A stretch of 31,431 nt of DNA from DATMQA01 sp035566895 (GTDB lineage: Bacteria > Verrucomicrobiota > Verrucomicrobiia > Limisphaerales > UBA8199). Each line of letters begins with the position of its first letter. Position 1 is the first letter of the stretch. This document shows positions 30,191 to 31,431 of the stretch, one piece after another. Made by a program: the position numbers and the translations under genes. The notes under the pieces were generated by a model. The model saw nothing but the letters and a program-made list of their open reading frames with translations. It made no database searches and was not told the origin of the DNA. The stretch covers positions 1 to 31,431 of the forward strand of contig DATMQA010000153.1 of assembly GCA_035566895.1 (NCBI GenBank), given 5' to 3'.

Positions 30191-31431
30191 TCCCTGCGCC
30201 CCACCGCGATGGGCAGCCTGGATGACCTCCTTGACACTCGGCGGCGTCACCTTGCTGTAATCCTCCTGAATCGGTATGCCCATATCGATGCCAGGCCAGA
30301 TTTCGGTTTTGGTCCCGGCGACGTTTTCGACGCAGCGTTTCGTCTCGCGGTACACGTAATCGGGTGAGAGGGCGGTGTAGGGGAGTTGCTCGTGGCTCCG
30401 TTCGCGATAGTTCATGAGGCGGTATTCGAATTCGAGCGCCTCGTCCATCGGCAGGTCGCGGTAAATCGTTTTGGTGACGCTGTCCAGGTAGGTCGCCATA
30501 CGGGTCCCACCCAGGTTGTGATACACCGTCATCTTGAGGTAATCGGAGTATTTCGTCAGCTCTTTGAGGTCCAACTGGGCCCGGAAAAAAGGACTGAAAC
30601 CGTGGGCGTGCCATTCGTGCCAGCCCACCTGGACGCCGGGCTTGATTGATTTGACGCGTTGATAGATTGCCTGCTTGGTTTCCCGGAGGCTGTCGTGCCA
30701 GAGTGTTTCCCAGGCGAGCAGCTCCGGGTATTTGTAGAGGATACGCAGGAAGGTCACCCAGTAACCGTCCGGCGGGCGCTGGCCGGCCTTGGCGGCGCGC
30801 ACCCAGGTCTCCAGCGTCTGAAATCCTTCCTTGACCCGCGTGAAGTTGATGCCGCGCTGTTTCGCCTTCTCCTGGCAGAAGGTGCAAAAGCAGGTGACGC
30901 GCCCGGGGTCATTGCCGTTGGAATTGTGAATCGATTCGAAGGCATTGTTGAAGGCCCCCTGTTTTTCGCAGCCCCACATGACGCCGTCGATATCGTAAGA
31001 GCGGGTGAAATCCTCGTGGAGCCCGAGGAGGAAATTGAAGTAATCGGGGTTGTTAAAGCAGAGCGTTTCCGGCGCCTTCCGGCCATAGAAATCCACGGCC
31101 AGGGCTTTCTCGATTCCGGGCACGTCGCGCCGAAACACATCTTCAGACCAGGTGTAGGTCTTGATGCCGTGCTTCTTTGCCGCTGGAATTACGAGCTCAA
31201 GGATATCGACGTCACCGTGGTCCGGCGCCTTGAGATTCCTGAAGACGGTGTCCTTATAAAACTGCGGATGCGGCGTGGCGTAATTGCCGCCGTGGAAATG
31301 GTCGTCGTAGTCCTGGATACCGTGGTCCGGCAAGGGATGGCCGGGCAACTGGCGGCCGGCGATGCCATGGCCGTAGGTGAACGTGGCGACGAACAGGGTG
31401 TTGACATGCGCACGCTCCTGCAGGATATCGA
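30188..31431 (-). CDS. putative TIM-barrel glycoside-hydrolase-like protein (partial, cut by the window edge)
   Basis: The reading frame is open to the right edge (first full codon at 31429), so the N-terminus is missing; about 413 residues are visible. Resolved parts include HVNTLFVATFTYGHG, HFHGGNYATPHPQFY, then DVDILELVIPAAKKHGIKTY and IDGVMWGCEK, which alternate strand and helix like a TIM barrel. A CFCTFC motif with EKAKQRGI is common in GHL-type glycosidase-like proteins and may bind metal. Near the C-terminus are YVYRETKR, EIWPGIDMGIP and RGGAQG. I cannot name the substrate or confirm catalytic acids. The stop is TAG at 30188-30190, and an in-frame continuation follows it. The gene converges with mlaD. 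It might be unrelated to the lipid cluster. Confidence 0.75.
   Translation of the reverse strand, partial: DILQERAHVNTLFVATFTYGHGIAGRQLPGHPLPDHGIQDYDDHFHGGNYATPHPQFYKDTVFRNLKAPDHGDVDILELVIPAAKKHGIKTYTWSEDVFRRDVPGIEKALAVDFYGRKAPETLCFNNPDYFNFLLGLHEDFTRSYDIDGVMWGCEKQGAFNNAFESIHNSNGNDPGRVTCFCTFCQEKAKQRGINFTRVKEGFQTLETWVRAAKAGQRPPDGYWVTFLRILYKYPELLAWETLWHDSLRETKQAIYQRVKSIKPGVQVGWHEWHAHGFSPFFRAQLDLKELTKYSDYLKMTVYHNLGGTRMATYLDSVTKTIYRDLPMDEALEFEYRLMNYRERSHEQLPYTALSPDYVYRETKRCVENVAGTKTEIWPGIDMGIPIQEDYSKVTPPSVKEVIQAAHRGGAQG

Noticed and set aside
30063..30887. 274-codon minus-strand frame overlapping the glycosidase-like gene and the mlaD end
   Set aside because: It is an alternative frame of the glycosidase-like gene with Arg/Gly/Pro-rich sequence.

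Overview
The window looks like a GC-rich Gram-negative chromosome, most likely from a Verrucomicrobiota lineage of the Limisphaerales/Pedosphaera type. That placement is inference. It rests on outer-membrane biogenesis genes (TamB/Omp85, MlaEFD), a deoxyhypusine-synthase-like protein, a GHL-type glycosidase-like protein, and AT-poor intergenic DNA filled with perfect short-loop hairpins and short tandem repeats. I found no rRNA, tRNA or CRISPR array. Most starts lack a good Shine-Dalgarno sequence, and two minus-strand genes look leaderless.

Layout. 1-1.7 kb: an IS1380-type insertion sequence whose left end lies at the window edge. 1.8-5.5 kb: three minus-strand genes, mtnP (methylthioadenosine phosphorylase), a Gfo/Idh/MocA oxidoreductase and gatB, with two unrelated tandem repeats in front of gatB. 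5.6-6.9 kb: a vapBC toxin-antitoxin pair inside nested repeats, with two ~120 bp direct copies of a large stem-loop element and a 13 bp inverted repeat outside them. 7.0-12.9 kb: a tamB-like gene coupled by a GTGA overlap to an Omp85 barrel gene. 13.0-14.4 kb: one unrecognised protein, a possible tiny secreted ORF, and a minus-strand hicBA pair. 14.4-15.6 kb: a deoxyhypusine/homospermidine synthase-family gene. 15.7-15.9 kb: a second hairpin mosaic with the same terminal motifs as the vapBC element. 16.0-20.4 kb: a large Lhr-type helicase.

20.6-30.1 kb: a plus-strand run of an exported beta-propeller protein, a UPF0145 protein, YebC, an RND/MMPL lipid-type exporter, a secreted protein built from about 18 copies of a Trp/Phe-Pro-aromatic motif, then mlaE-mlaF-mlaD. 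The last five kilobases read as an envelope lipid-trafficking cluster without MlaA, MlaB or MlaC; the repeat protein is the least understood part. 30.1-31.4 kb: a minus-strand TIM-barrel-like gene that runs off the right edge and carries an in-frame TAG shortly before what looks like its conserved C-terminus.

Best candidates for new biology: the aromatic-Pro repeat protein in the RND-MlaEFD cluster, the repeat nest carrying vapBC, and the in-frame amber codon.
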